64,000 nucleotides of DNA from Lichenostomus cassidix (lineage: Eukaryota; Chordata; Aves; Passeriformes; Meliphagidae): the NCBI GenBank assembly GCA_008360975.2, contig CM039211.1, forward strand, positions 70,143,965 to 70,207,964, in the 5' to 3' direction. Shown here in pieces: positions 23,756 through 35,600 of this stretch (position 1 is its first letter; every line of letters begins with the position of its first letter). The notes beneath the pieces are model-generated. The model saw nothing but the letters and a program-made list of their open reading frames with translations, was not told the origin of the DNA and made no database searches. Made by a program: the position numbers and the translations under genes.

Positions 23756-24012
23756 TGTATTGGTTTGAAAACAAACCAGTGAGAGATCACAAGCCAATAT
23801 TAACATTAATAGGAAAAAATTAACAATAAGTGAAATAATACAAGGAAAAGCACTGACAAAGTCAGATACAATCTGATACCCAGTTAGGGTGGAGGTAGCA
23901 ATCCAAATGAAGTAGTCCAGTTGAAGCAGTGATCCTGTGAAGGTCTGGTCTCCAGCTGAAGGTGCAGTGGTAGCTCTCGTCCTCTGGGAACCCGTCCTCA
24001 TCTCTAGTGGAA
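23756..24012 (+). mobile_element. ERVL-type LTR fragment nested in CR1
   Basis: Begins TGTATTGGTTTGAAAACAAA, a TG start followed by an inverted-repeat-like word (GGTTTG/CAAACC), and continues with CACTGACAAAGTCAG, ACAATCTGATACCCAG, TAGCAATCC and CCTCTGGGAACCCG. From memory this order resembles the 5' part of LTRs of the ERVL class common in songbirds. The 3' part of the LTR, and about 50 bases of the host CR1, are missing, so insertion was followed by a deletion, and no target-site duplication can be seen. An 89-codon minus-strand frame crossing it (23732-24001) is not retroviral coding sequence. Confidence 0.6.
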
Positions 24013-24138
24013 CTCAAAGGACGTGCAGATGTGGCACTCGGGGACATGGTTTAGTGGTGGGCTTGACAGTGCTGGATTAACAGTCAGACTCAATGATCTC
24101 AGAGGTCTTTTCTAACCTAAACAATTCAGTGATTCTTT
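24013..24138 (+). mobile_element. CR1 LINE, part 2 (3' end) of the interrupted copy
   Basis: Continues the CR1 from 23755: AAAGGACGTGCAGATGTGGC, GGGGACATGGTTTAGTGGTG, CAGTGCTGGATTAACAG, GACTCAATGATCTCAGAGGT and CTAACCTAAACAATTCAGTG, then ATTCTTTAT as the worn terminal repeat. Same strand and correct order relative to part 1. Confidence 0.9.
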
Positions 24139-24384
24139 ATCTAGATAACTGCATGCTAAAGATGCAAAGAAATTTAACTGGTCACTAACAAAAGCCTTCT
24201 AAAGAAGCAGGGGTATGAACAGCTCTCCTTATATACATTTGAAAATGGGTTCATCTTTCATCAAAAACAAGGAATATTTTCAGTTGGAAATATTACAAAT
24301 GGTCTATGTGTGACAAAAAATACATATTTTGTCCCCAGGCACAAGTCAGTACATACAGACCATGGGATAATGGTCTTCACCCTT

Positions 24385-24510
24385 AGAATCATGGAGTCAT
24401 AGAATGGTCTGGATTAGAAAGTATGTTTAAGGATCAACTGATTCCAAAAGCCTTGCTGTGGATAGGGAATTCTGCCCTCCACGGTTTGACCATGGTCCCA
24501 GGCTTCCCTT
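24385..24510 (-). mobile_element. CR1 LINE 3' end fragment
   Basis: Reads in from the 3' terminus of CR1 in antisense: AGAATCATGGAGTCATAGAA, TGGTCTGGATTAGAAAG, then TGCCCTCCACGGTTTGACCA, which corresponds to the 'cttccactagaccaggttgc' part of CR1. Short and diverged; the right boundary is approximate. Confidence 0.75.
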
Positions 24511-26020
24511 CCCAGCCCTGCTGAGCTCCATGAGGGTCCTGGGAGATGCTGAGACAGCAGCTGGAGGTGCAATGGCCACAATCTATGTCACCTGTTGATG
24601 AGACACTGTGGGTCAGTGACACGACCACCTGGGTTTACGGTATGCTTCAGGACAGATTTTCAATGCTTTACAAGTTTTTCTAAATGGGTACAGGGTGTCT
24701 TGTCTTCTCTGGCAGCTGTGATGAAGAGCTGTAAATTGGGACGGCTTCCTGTTTACACCACTGCTGCGAAGTGAGCATTTATATGTAAAAGTCTCCTTTT
24801 ATATCAGCCCTCACCATAAGTAATGCCTCTAAAAGGACTGAAATCCCCCACATATTATGTACTCTTTGTAATTACTCAGTACTATTTTGACATCAAAAGA
24901 ACCAATGCAGAATATTTGTGGTCTTTGTTTTGAAATTCACACCTTAATGATTGTTAGGGCAGTCAGACTGAAACACCATAATGTTTTTAAAAAAATATAT
25001 ATTCCCAGTCTATTGACTGACTAAAAGGAGAGGAAAAAATTCAGATAATGGAAGAACAAAGAGAATAGCTACATAAAATCAGAATCACTCATACTGTGCT
25101 TAAGATCACTGTTAGAATGCTGCTTTTTTTCCTCTTTTTAATGAATATGAGGGTTTGAGAACAATTTTCAGAAAGAAGAAAAGAAGAAACCAAGCAAAGT
25201 ATATTTAAGACCTCATTGAAGACATCCAGAGTTAATAATGATATACACTGCAGAAAGAACAACTGTGAGATGGGTGCAAAATGCCACAAACCCAGCTAAT
25301 TAAAAATGAGGTTATTAGTTTTTAGTTACACTGCAGTTAGAGATAATGCTACAGAGAGCCTGAGTGAAAGCACATTTTATATTGTAGTAGGAATTGCATT
25401 TTATGTGGCATTTTATTTTATTTTAAGGGGTGCTTCTGTTTAGAGAGAAGAAGATTTCAATTATGAGTTAAAGTGGACTCACTGTGGCTTTTCTGTATAT
25501 TTAGGGGGAGGGGAAGGGGATAAGAAAGGTACAAACTTTCTTCCAAACTTGGCATTCCACCAAAAATGGCAGTAAAAATTTGTGCCTCAACATAAAAGAC
25601 AGCTGCCTAGATTTCCAAGATATGTGGGAATGCCTGACATCTATGGATTTGGTTTTCCAGTGTAATCAATAGAAATTATTCACTTGTTTTGAAAGTGTAG
25701 CTCCAAATATCATTCTCAGTGTGATTCTAACTCTTTTCTGGTAGATTTATGGTTGGATTACAAAGCAACTCAGGTCCTACATAGAGAGAGGAAAAAAAAA
25801 AAAACAAGTTCCCTCTTTAAAAGCATTTCACATGTTAATGTTTTTAGAAATACAGCTGTTGTTTAAATAGATACTTAATATTTAAATAGATGCTGAGACT
25901 TTTGAACAGGTTCATATAAAACCAATCCATGAATGTCTACATCTCAAACCCATTGCAGAGTGAGTTTTTGGGACCATTAAGAATTACAAGTGAAATTATC
26001 CTGCCACTCAGGTCACTGAT
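24511..26020. other. Single-copy sequence between CR1 fragments
   Basis: A+T-rich, no gene seen. A short A run with flanking GA lies at 25790-25804. GGGGGAGGGGAAGGGGATAA lies at 25504-25523, a purine run. Confidence 0.55.
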
Positions 26021-26125
26021 GGAATCATAGAATAATTTGGATTGGAAGGGGACTCTAAAAGCCATCAAGTCAAACCCCTCTGCAATTTTCAGGGATGCCT
26101 TCAACTAGACCGTGGTGAAATCTTC
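26021..26125 (-). mobile_element. CR1 LINE 3' end fragment
   Basis: GGAATCATAGAATAATTTGG, ATTGGAAGGGGACTC, AAACCCCTCTGCAATTTTCA, GGGATGCCTTCAACTAGACC: the antisense CR1 3' terminus in the correct order. Only about 100 bases remain. Confidence 0.88.
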
Positions 26126-27261
26126 CTCAGTGTTTCTGGAGTTGCTCTAAGCATTTTTTTTGTTTCTATGCCAGTTATTCTGTATTACCTGTAATAAGAT
26201 AAGGCAACATAAGTTGTTTTTTTTTTTTTTAATGTGTTTTGAAATATCTTCAGTTGAAATAGATTTCACTACCTGAAGGAAGAAGACCTCTAGAACAACA
26301 AAAATATTTAATAAAATATTAAATAAAATTAGTATCATACTTCCTAAAATAAAATTTCCTGAATAAAATTATTCAACAGAAAAAAATCCATAATTTGCAA
26401 TTTCTTTCTCCCCATTTGTCTACTTATTTGTCGACACCTGGGTTGGACTAAAGTAATATGTAATTTTCTCTGCTCCTACAATAAGATCAAACTTAAAATA
26501 TTCTCTAATGTAGAGAATAATCCACTTAATCCAAAATTCTTTTTCTTTGATATATGAAAGCAAAGGTAAAGGGGCTTTGTCTGTGCTTAAAATCAGTTGA
26601 AGAGAATCTTAATACATACTTTAGCTAGATATAAAAGGTTACAAATGTTCAGCTGCCTTTGACTCGTATTTTTTAGCTGCACAGTCTTTCTGAACCAAAT
26701 ATTTGTTTACAGAGACGCATGCAGGATAATTTTCCTATCACCTGGAGCTGTCAGCCAAGAGAGTAAATTCAGTCTTTAGGCTAATCTGAGGATAAAGCCA
26801 GAGAGATATTCCTTAGAGTGTACCACAATAAGACCTGCTTCTCCTTTTGGTTTTTGACCAAATTAAGAACAGCACAGTCCAAAGGATTTAATGATTGTAC
26901 TTCTACTTCTAAGATAATTAGTGCCAGAAAATATTCCTGTGCTTTGGAATACAATTGCCTATAAAGCTAAATTGTTAAACTTGTCCCTAGCACAGTTTTG
27001 GCATCTGGTAGCCAGCATTCCCCCAGACATTTCCTGAGAGAAGTTCAGGAGACAGCATGGGCCAAGGATGACTCTCAGTAGGCATTTTGGATGTGGCCAC
27101 CCAGAAGAACTTCCCAGTAAGGAGCTGGGTTGATCCGTGCCAGCTGGCTTCTGCATCCAAAACCAGTTCTGAGCATGTATAATTTACTAGTAGACGTGTG
27201 GCTTTGTTTTCACATTTTCTGTTACATAACATCACCGAGCACAACGTCGAGCTGTGGAAGC
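26126..27261. other. Single-copy sequence, no gene seen
   Basis: A+T-rich DNA with a T run at 26216-26231. Nothing in the open frames resembles a known protein. Confidence 0.55.
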
Positions 27262-27894
27262 CTGGACTGGTTTGGGTTGGAAGAGGCCTTGAATGTCATT
27301 TCTTTCCAACCCCCCCCTCCATGGGCAGGGACACCTTCCCTAGACCAGGTAGCTCACAGCCACATCCAGCCAGTCCTGGACATTTACAGGGGTAGGGCAG
27401 TCACAACTACTTTGGACAATCTGCTCCAGTGTGTCTCTGTCCTCCAAGAAAAGAATTTCTCCCATATATATTAATCTAAACCTAGTCTTTTTCCATTTGA
27501 AATCTTTCCCAATCACCCCATCATCCATGCCGGATTTCTGTCATTTTTACCTGACTTTGTCCCTGTTGGGACACATCACTCTTGATCTTCAAGGAGGCAA
27601 TCCTTAATTTTTAACCAGCTTTCTCCCCTCCAGGCCCCTATCCCATGGCACTCTACCAAGCAGCTCCCAGAAGAGGCCAAAGTCTCCTTTCCTGAAGCCC
27701 AGGGCAGGAAATATCTCCTCGTTGTTTCACATTCCCCACCAGCTTGGTGTTGAGCACAAGGTCCAGCACAGCAACCCCCATTTTTCCCCCCTCACTCAGA
27801 GAAGGAAATTGTCTGCAGCATATTCCAGGAACCTCCTGGGTTGCCTGTGCCCTGCTGTGTTGTCCCTCCAACCAAAACCCAGGTGGCTGAAGTG
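27262..27894 (-). mobile_element. CR1 LINE, longest copy, antisense
   Basis: From left to right this reads the complement of a CR1: GACTGGTTTGGGTTGGAAGA, CCATGGGCAGGGACACCTTC, CTAGACCAGGTAGCTCA, then deeper parts: TTGGGACACATCACTCTTGA, CCCTCCAGGCCCCTATCCCA, AAGAGGCCAAAGTCTCCTTT, CTGAAGCCCAGGGCAGGAAA, TTCACATTCCCCACCAGC, GAGCACAAGGTCCAGCACAG, GCATATTCCAGGAACCTCCT, GGGTTGCCTGTGCCCTGCTG and TGTTGTCCCTCCAACC. These follow the order in avian CR1 as I recall it, with an internal deletion near 27490-27560 between the extreme 3' end and the more 5' part. Truncated at its 5' end near 27894. No intact reverse-transcriptase frame. Confidence 0.88.
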
Positions 27895-30582
27895 AATACT
27901 GTATAAAAAGCAAGTTGAAATATGAATGAAATGCTGAATTAAACCAAGAACAGTTCTGCTTCATAACAGATTTAAGGGGGAAGCATTGCATACTTCTGTC
28001 CATTTTGGCTTGTGAAGCATTTCAAAATTAAGAACTTAACTTTGAAGTACTAAATGCAGCTCCAGCCCAGTTTTAATTAGTAGAGACTAGGCAAGTTTAG
28101 GAAAAAAAATTTGCAGCATCTGTCAGTTGCTCAGCACACAATGCACTCACATGCTCATATGTGCTTAATTCAATGGAAACAAACAATGCCTAACGCTTTG
28201 AAAAGGTCACTCAGTCTTTCTGGTGCAGACACTTTGCTCCCTTTGTGACCAGTTTCACAAAGAGCATTCTTTCTAACTTCAGCCATTTAAAAAGCCAACC
28301 TTTATGCTTTAGATTCCCCTCATCTCTATTGACGTATTCACTTGCGCTGAGGGCTTTGCTCCAGAGGAAAACATCTCTCTCTCCCTCCCACCCACCATGC
28401 TAATCTTGACACAAACATCAGAACCTTCATCTACAGTTTAACATTTCAAATGGGAATTTCTAAGCATCCAGCCTAAAAAAAAAGAAAAAAAAAAAAAAAA
28501 AGAAAAAGGAGGGTGGGGGTGGTAAGGGAAGAGGGGAAACATCCTTGTGCCTCGAAGCAGAGATAAGCAAACAGAAAACTTTATCAGCCCTGAGCCCTAG
28601 GGCAGAGAATCCAGCTTCTTCCAGGCATCAATCCCCTGCGCAAGATGGGTTGGAGCACAGACTGCTGTGCTGAGTTTGCATGTCCTGGGTGATGACACCA
28701 TAACCTAGCAGTCATGGCAAAGAAGAATCCCAAACCCTGATAAGACACCCAGCAGTTTCTATTCTGTGTGACTGTCGAGATGATATAGAGAAGATGAAAT
28801 AAGCCTGTCTGGGATGGTAAGACCTGTCTGAGAGTGCAGGCAGGATGCAGTCCACATCCTTTTATCCCAGCCTGGATGGTAATTGAGACCAGTCTGAATT
28901 GTAGAGGTGGTGGTCTTTTAGCTTGCAGAGCCCTGGGAGGAGAAGCAAAGTGGTCAGGACTTAGCACTTTAAAAACGCATCTCAGATATTTTACTGCAAA
29001 TAAGGTGTCCCTTCCCTCTGTTGACTAATCAGTGCCAGGGGATCAAGCCAGCTGCTTGTGTTGAGGAGAAATAACTCCTCTTGGGTTTAGCCAAATGAGG
29101 GGGAGAAGTTAGTCCAGTATAGTGGTGCACATCCTCAGGGAACGATTTGGGCTGTATTTATCTAACAGACATATCTGCATGGAAATCCCTATCAGAGCCC
29201 AATTCTCCCTTTAGCAGAAAGAAAGCAAAACTTTTATTGTGCCTCTGTAGAAAGCTGCCCAAAAAAATGGTTTCCTGTTTTCTTCTTCCTGTCCTCTGAC
29301 TCTGAGAGAAGTCCCAGCTGACTGTAGATTTCCACATTGGTAGACCTTGCCAGCCTAGTGTGGTGAGGTTAGGTGAGTCCTGGTTCTCCTGAAAGGCATT
29401 TTTTAAATTACTCATCACACATCAAGAGTTGTGAGGTTTAAATCAGGGTAAGAGTTCCTGAAACGTGCTGAAAATAAAACATATTCTGGCCCACAGTTCA
29501 TGACAAGCAAAGGAAGAAGGAGTGGACTGAATGCACACTTGGTACTTTTTTAGAGATCTTTACTTTTTACTGTACTAGGACCGCAGGATCTCTCAAGGCT
29601 CATTCTGCAGACAGGAGATTCCTATCTTTTGGAGAATCTTTCATCATGGAGATGAGTAATTTCAGCACAAGATCTTGTTCCTAAACGTTGCTAAGGAAAT
29701 GCTCCACAACAGCAGTTTTGCTCATTAGAAATACCTTTTCTTTCATCCTGTAAAAGAAATGTTGTAGTGGAAAATTTTACATAATTATTGTTGTAATGTT
29801 TTATTTTAATTAAAGTTTTCTTTGAAACTGTGCGCTTCTTTTTATCAAGTTCATTTTTAATGCACAGTTTTTTCCTTATCAATTTAGTGAAGTACACCAT
29901 ATAACAAGAAAACGTGACTTCTGGTGATAAAAATGATTTAATACAGAAATTATTTTGTCACAAGTATCTACTAAAAAGGCCACAAAAATAAACAAAGGAA
30001 AAAAAAAAACCTAATTTCAACTCTAAAAAATGGATACAACTTCAAAACATACTTTGCTTTTCTTCCAGAGAAGATTTTTAAATCTTTTTTCACCAGCTTC
30101 TTTGTTTTTTGTTCTAGTTTCACAATGAAATGAAGGAGAATGAATTACAAAATAAATTAAGAAAGACATTTTACACATGAAACCTCATAAACTTCACCTA
30201 TTTCGTTCTCTTCACTACATTGGTTTAATACAAACTTGAACTTTAAAGAAGCTTCTGAAGGCCAGAGAATAATATCACCAGTTTTTATAATATCATGCAG
30301 TTTTCTTTGTTAGGGAGAAAGAAAGACTGGTCCTTAAGAAGTCTTATTCAAACACATTGCAATGGAAACTACCTGAGAAACATAATGTAAGTAGTTGTTC
30401 TTTCTTTTGCATCTGCAAAAACCTTGCAAACTCTTGCTGGCACAGCCACAGGTGATGATGCAGTTTCCAAAGGGAAAACAACATGCACATTGTTGTCCAA
30501 ACAAGATTTGGACCACAGTCATTCATTCCAGTCTCATAGGTTTCTCTCCTGATTTCTTTCTGGGAAACACATGCTATAGGCA
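27895..30582. other. Single-copy sequence, no gene seen
   Basis: An A-rich run with single Gs (28473-28508) leads into GGAGGGTGGGGGTGG. A 127-codon minus-strand frame (28584-28967) lies in a slightly GC-richer patch; its product resembles nothing I know and no splice context supports it. From 29700 the sequence is strongly A+T-rich. Confidence 0.55.
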
Positions 30583-30645
30583 CACCAAAAAAACCCAAAA
30601 AAACCCAAAAAACAAACAAAAAAACAAACAAAAAAGAAAAAACAG
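30583..30645. repeat. A/C tract, (CCCAAAAAAA)-like
   Basis: Irregular AAAAAACCCAAAAAAACCCA words followed by AAACAAAC repeats; plus strand almost only A and C. Confidence 0.9.
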
Positions 30646-30903
30646 CAAATGTCTAAAAGTCTTTTCCATCCTGTTGATTTATGCTGAGACGTGGGGAAGT
30701 GCCTCAGTTTGATGCCCCCCTTTTCACAAGCACTGGCATTCAGCTGTGTGACGTACTGAGAGTGCAGCATTTCTGCCTGAGATCAATGCCTTCACCAAGG
30801 AAAAGGGAACATCACACACATTTGTGGAGTTATCACAACCACGACGTCCTTTGAAACCAACCTGTTCATTGCTTGTTCAAGCCCTGACTCATCCCAAACC
30901 TGC

Positions 30904-31026
30904 TTAGCTGATGAAATCTGACAGCATCACAGCTTGAGTTGGCCCAACCTATTTAGCTTATGAGATCTGACAGGATCACAGCTGGAAGTGCCCCAGGAGA
31001 TCTGATGGGATCACAGCTTGAGGCTT
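30904..31026. repeat. Irregular tandem repeat around GATCTGACAGGATCACAGCT
   Basis: Three related units occur in one orientation: TTAGCTGATGAAATCTGACA + GCATCACAGCTTGAG (30904-30938), TTAGCTTATGAGATCTGACA + GGATCACAGCTGGA (30953-30986), and GAGATCTGATGGGATCACAG + CTTGAGG (30997-31023), the last followed by another TTAGCT. Spacing is about 49 and then 37 bases, so units are not equal. I do not recognise the family; it is either a local duplication or a piece of a longer satellite-like or transposon repeat. Confidence 0.8.
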
Positions 31027-31761
31027 AGCTATTGAAACAGCATATATACATTGATCCAAAGTTTGCATAAATCTTAAAACACAACCTAAAATGAAATCTT
31101 CTCTTCAACTTTAAGAAAAAAAAAACCCACCAAATATAAACTTTTGTAAGAATGTATTATTCTTCATATTTTTTATTTTCTTTTTTACTGTCTGTATGCA
31201 CCTCATAAGACATAAAAATCAATCTGCAAACAGATTAAAAAATTGTCATGAGGATTGCTACCCAAGCCACCAAACCTAAGGGCATGAAGAAGCTTGAAGG
31301 TTACTGGCAGTCTATCCAGCTATTTCTTTGTCTTTTAGTAGATCCATTTGTAGGGTGTGAGATCAAACCATCCCCTTGCCAGAACATCAGATAAATCTCA
31401 CCTCAGCACAATCCAAGGTAAGAGTATCAAAAGTGACTACCATTTTTGTGTCTTAACAGTGATTCTCTCTGGTTTTTAATTAGTATTGTTGTATGTATAT
31501 AATGTATTATTGGATGTTAAGAAAGTTATATGGTGCAATGAAATATAACCACTATATTTACTTTTCTTACTTATGCCTTCCACAGACCAACTTTGTGGTA
31601 ATAACTTTGTTTTGCTTCTCGGAACATGATTGTGAGGACCTGAAAAGTGAGTTTGTCAATAAGAATGTCACATGACTCCACATTTAAATTTTGGAGTCAA
31701 TATTCACAGCGCTTCCCCTTCATCTATGCTTTCTGATATTGGAAAACAAGTTGACAAGAGA

Positions 31762-31793
31762 TATTCAATGTTAGTGAGTATTCAATGTTAGTG
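31762..31793. repeat. 17-bp direct duplication
   Basis: TATTCAATGTTAGTGAG at 31762-31778 is followed at once by TATTCAATGTTAGTG at 31779-31793. The units are perfect over 15 bases. Confidence 0.92.
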
Positions 31794-31824
31794 TGCAGAT
31801 AGGAATCTAGGAGGTTCCAAATGT

Positions 31825-31912
31825 GAAAAAAAACCTAAAAAACCCCCCAAAAAAACCAAACAACAATTAAATTAAAACAAACAAAACTAAAAAAACCCAA
31901 GCAAAACACAAA
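31825..31912. repeat. A/C tract
   Basis: About 88 bases of AAAAACC, CCCCCCAAAA and ACAAAC words on the plus strand with only a few T and one G. Confidence 0.88.
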
Positions 31913-32545
31913 CTAAGAGTACAAAACTGTTAGTGTAACCAGATATGTTAAATTACTTTTTAAAGTGAGAGATAATTGTAATTAGGACACCTATTCAATT
32001 AATGACTGATGACATCTGGATGTATTAAAATTGTAGATGTTCACTCTGATGATTTGGTCTTCCTCTTCCTCACTGCATTACTTTATTTCATTGCAAGACT
32101 GCTAAAATCCTTTATCAAATACCAGATCTGTTGCATAATAAACTGTATAAAAAGAACAAGATTAACCCAACTCCGAGACAAATCACCTCCTTTTGCTCTC
32201 TATTTGGGCTAAATGAATTCAGAAAGATCATTTTTACTCAAGACATCGGATGACTTTTCTTGATTTTATTAAACTTTCATACTACATTGCTTCATTAGTT
32301 GATAATACCAATTCACTGTGCTTACTTGAAGAATTCAAATTAAAAGTTAAACACTTTTGGACACCTGACTCACATGGAAGTCATGACATGGAGAAATGCT
32401 GAGTAGCTCATTGATAGCAACCTAGGAAACATCCTCAGATTGGCTTGCTTTCTACTGTACACTAAAATACCTCCTCAGCACTTGAAACTCAGCTAAAGTT
32501 CATGGAAATCAGGTCATAAAGACTTTCCTTGTCCATCTATCTAAA

Positions 32546-32640
32546 GCAGTGTTCTTCAACATTTTCAGGTTACTGACCCACCTTATCAAGTAAAAATTTT
32601 CTCTGACCCTCTTACATTAACTATGAAAATAGGCGTACAT
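32546..32640 (+). repeat. Possible hAT-Charlie-type DNA transposon end
   Basis: AAAGCAGTGTTCTTCAACAT, TTTCAGGTTACTGACCCACC and AAATTTTCTCTGACCC resemble the terminal region of old non-autonomous hAT elements (CAGTGGTTCTCAACCTTTTT...GACCC). I cannot find the opposite terminal repeat or an 8-bp target duplication nearby, so the element would be a one-ended remnant. Chance resemblance is possible. Confidence 0.4.
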
Positions 32641-35600
32641 AATGTATTTATGATAACAATGATATGCCTGTATAATTTAGTGGTGTGCATGTTTCAAAAG
32701 GTCGACAGAGAATGCTTGACCTTGAAGAGGAAGGGTGACTGTGGGAGAGTTTCATTTTCTTTGTTGATGCAACAATTTTAACTGCTTCAAGATGACATTG
32801 CTTGTCTTTCATGACCATTGTGTCACAGTCCAGAACACATGAAGCAATCTAAGATGGTCAGTAAATATTCCTATGTCATTTTTCTGGATAATGGCTTTTC
32901 TTTCCAAAAATATATTTGAAAATTATGATGGAAAAAAGGGTTTTTTCAAGTTTGTCTAAAGGATTCTTCTTCCCATCTTCCTTCTTTAGCCATATATTGT
33001 TACATTTCCTTCAAGAAAGCATTTTTAATATACAAAAATTTTAACTGAAAAATTATCAATGTGATGTTTCCCCCTACCTCAGGAAGTGTTTTTTTGGTTT
33101 TTTTTAAATAGGTAGAAAAAAATTAACTTGATTAAACATAATTACAAACTTTTTGGCCCAGAAGATTTCCAACTCACATTGCATCTTACTATTGACCTAT
33201 GTCTGCTATTTGTAATATAATTACATTTGAATGCTGCATGAAGTTCATCAAGATCAGTATCATAATTCCTTTCTACAGCTTTTCCATATCACAACTCTCT
33301 CTATATGGGGACGCACAAGCAGTCTGCAGATTTCCTGTTCATACACAAGAAAGATGAGGTAGGTGGTTTAGTAGGAGCTACTGAGGTGGACCAAGTGTAT
33401 GAGGTACTTCAGCTTACACATATCCATCCAAAGATGTTGGGTAGTCAAATAGACTTCAAAACAAACAAAAACCAAAATAATTTAGCAGAACAGTTCTTTT
33501 TGAGCTCTGGAGATATTTAGGAGTTGATTAATGCCTTCTAACTTAGACATTCATAATGCGGGTGTTGATGTCTGCTAAATTCCCTAGGCTCTTTTGAGGT
33601 GTGATGCATGTCAGCTAAAGTACACAGCTAAAGTAGATCAGATGAATTGCTCCCTAAAAAAGCTCAGCACCCCGACTGACTGCAGAGCCTGGGGTGACTT
33701 GCTCAAATGCAGAGCTCTGCTGGTACCTGAAACCAGACAAGATGAAACCTGGGCTAGGATAATCTACCAGAAAATATAGTTAAACTCCCTGCGGAGTTCC
33801 AGATGCCCGGGAAAACATCACCTACACCAAATAATGGCTGAGTTTCATCCCTTTTTGTGTCTTGCATAGGAACAAAGTCAGCTGAAGTGGCCAAAGGAAG
33901 GGTGGTCTGAGCGCTGCTTCCACAGGAGCTGTAAGAGTTCTTGAAGTGAATTGTTTGAAAAATGATGGTGCATAAGTTTGTGAGGCTCAAGGGCAGTAGC
34001 TTACCCAGTGTTAGCATAGCTGACATGCTGACAGTTTATATGGAATTTATGTGCCCATTTACTCTGCTTTTTATGGGAAAATATGCTGTTACGTTACAGC
34101 TGCCACATCACATGCTACTTATCCTGCCTCAGAGCTACAGAGCACCTTCCTCAAGGAAATATACATACATCAAGAGGTTATGTATTTTTAAACAACATTG
34201 TAAGAAGGAAATAATAAAATATGCATTATACTGCATACTTGCAGCTTTTAATTTTTCTATGTAATTTATTTAGCAGTTTTAACTTATAGTACAGCCATTT
34301 GCAGTTGGTTTTTTCCATTCACATATTTGGAATGAAATAAAGAAATTGTCAATAAGGTAGTATTTTCAAAAGGACAAAGGAACTCTATGAAAATCTGTTG
34401 AGGTTCCACAATAACACCAATAAAACAGGAACAAACATATAAAACAGGGCTGATAGAAGATGCTCAACAAGGCTGACTATGACAGTATATCAAATGGTAA
34501 ACTAGATAGGAGAAGGTTGGGATTAGTGACAGGACTTAATCCAATCTTTCAATTAAGACAAAAAAAAGTTACAAAAAGTAAAAGAAATAATTCTGCTACC
34601 ATTGTACCATCTATCAAATTAGCTTCCTGATATCCTTCCTCATTCACCTTACAATACTTGTTTTTTTGCCTGGAAGCATTCTATTTTCTCATTTCAGTAG
34701 AGGGATAACTTTAAAAAGTTGCTTTATTCTCCTGAAGTGATGCCTTAAAAGTAGTTTCAGTAACGATGTGGGTAATTACTTGCTACAGAAGTTAACATGA
34801 AGAATAGCCAAAAAAGGCCATTGCTGGAGCGTTATTGCATTCCATAGAACTAATGCTGGTTTAGTTAGAACCATTGATTTTACTTAATATAACCCCTGTA
34901 TAATGTTTGTGCTCTGCTAGGGGATGAACCAGAACTTCATATACCTGAGACCTGGGGATGAAAATTCACCAATCTGTCTCTTCCATGGCTCCAAAGAAGA
35001 AATACCTATGCAGTGCTGTGCACAGTCCAGTTTGTGAGGGTGACAAAAAAAAATCTACAGAAGATTAAAAAAAAGTTCTTTAAAAAAAAATGCTGAGGGA
35101 TGGCATTTGTCACAATTTTAAAATAGCTCCAGTGCTGTGCCCATGTGTCTGCCTAGGTGTACATCTCCCTCAAGCCCTCGGGATTGTACCACTCTGAAAA
35201 AACACCTATTTTGCAAAGGAGAATCCTGAATTTAGGAAAGCTTCTAAATTATGCAAGACTGGGGGCTGAAAATCTTTGCATTCTCTGAGGTAAATATTGT
35301 GTTCTGCTAAGCTAAAATGCTCATTTTCCTTTTCCTTTTACTTTTTTTTTTTTTTCTTTCCTCATGGGATTTTCTGGCATCTAGTAGATAGCCCTATTTG
35401 GAGAGAGCAGAACCTTTGCTGAAAATGTGTACATTCATCTGACACCCATTTCAGAATTTTTAGGTTTTAAAACAGCACCCTACATGTTTTCTGAAGGGCA
35501 ACTAGAGAAACAGAAGACAGAGACCATCCATGTGAGGTGTAAATAAAAGCTGTACTAAATACTGCCTACTTCAAATAAATGCTTTGATTAACCTAGTGCT

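Larger units (their letters stand above)
31027..32545. other. Single-copy sequence with small repeats
   Basis: No gene seen. It includes a 17-bp duplication (31762-31793) and an A/C tract (31825-31912), listed separately. T-rich region at 31160-31190. Confidence 0.55.

Noticed and set aside
27653..28003. 116-codon minus-strand frame as a host gene
   Set aside because: Most of it overlaps the antisense CR1 at 27262-27894; it is CR1-derived and extends into flanking DNA by chance.
28584..28967. 127-codon minus-strand frame in a GC-richer patch
   Set aside because: No resemblance to a known protein, no conserved motif and no splice or promoter context; length is within chance for this composition.
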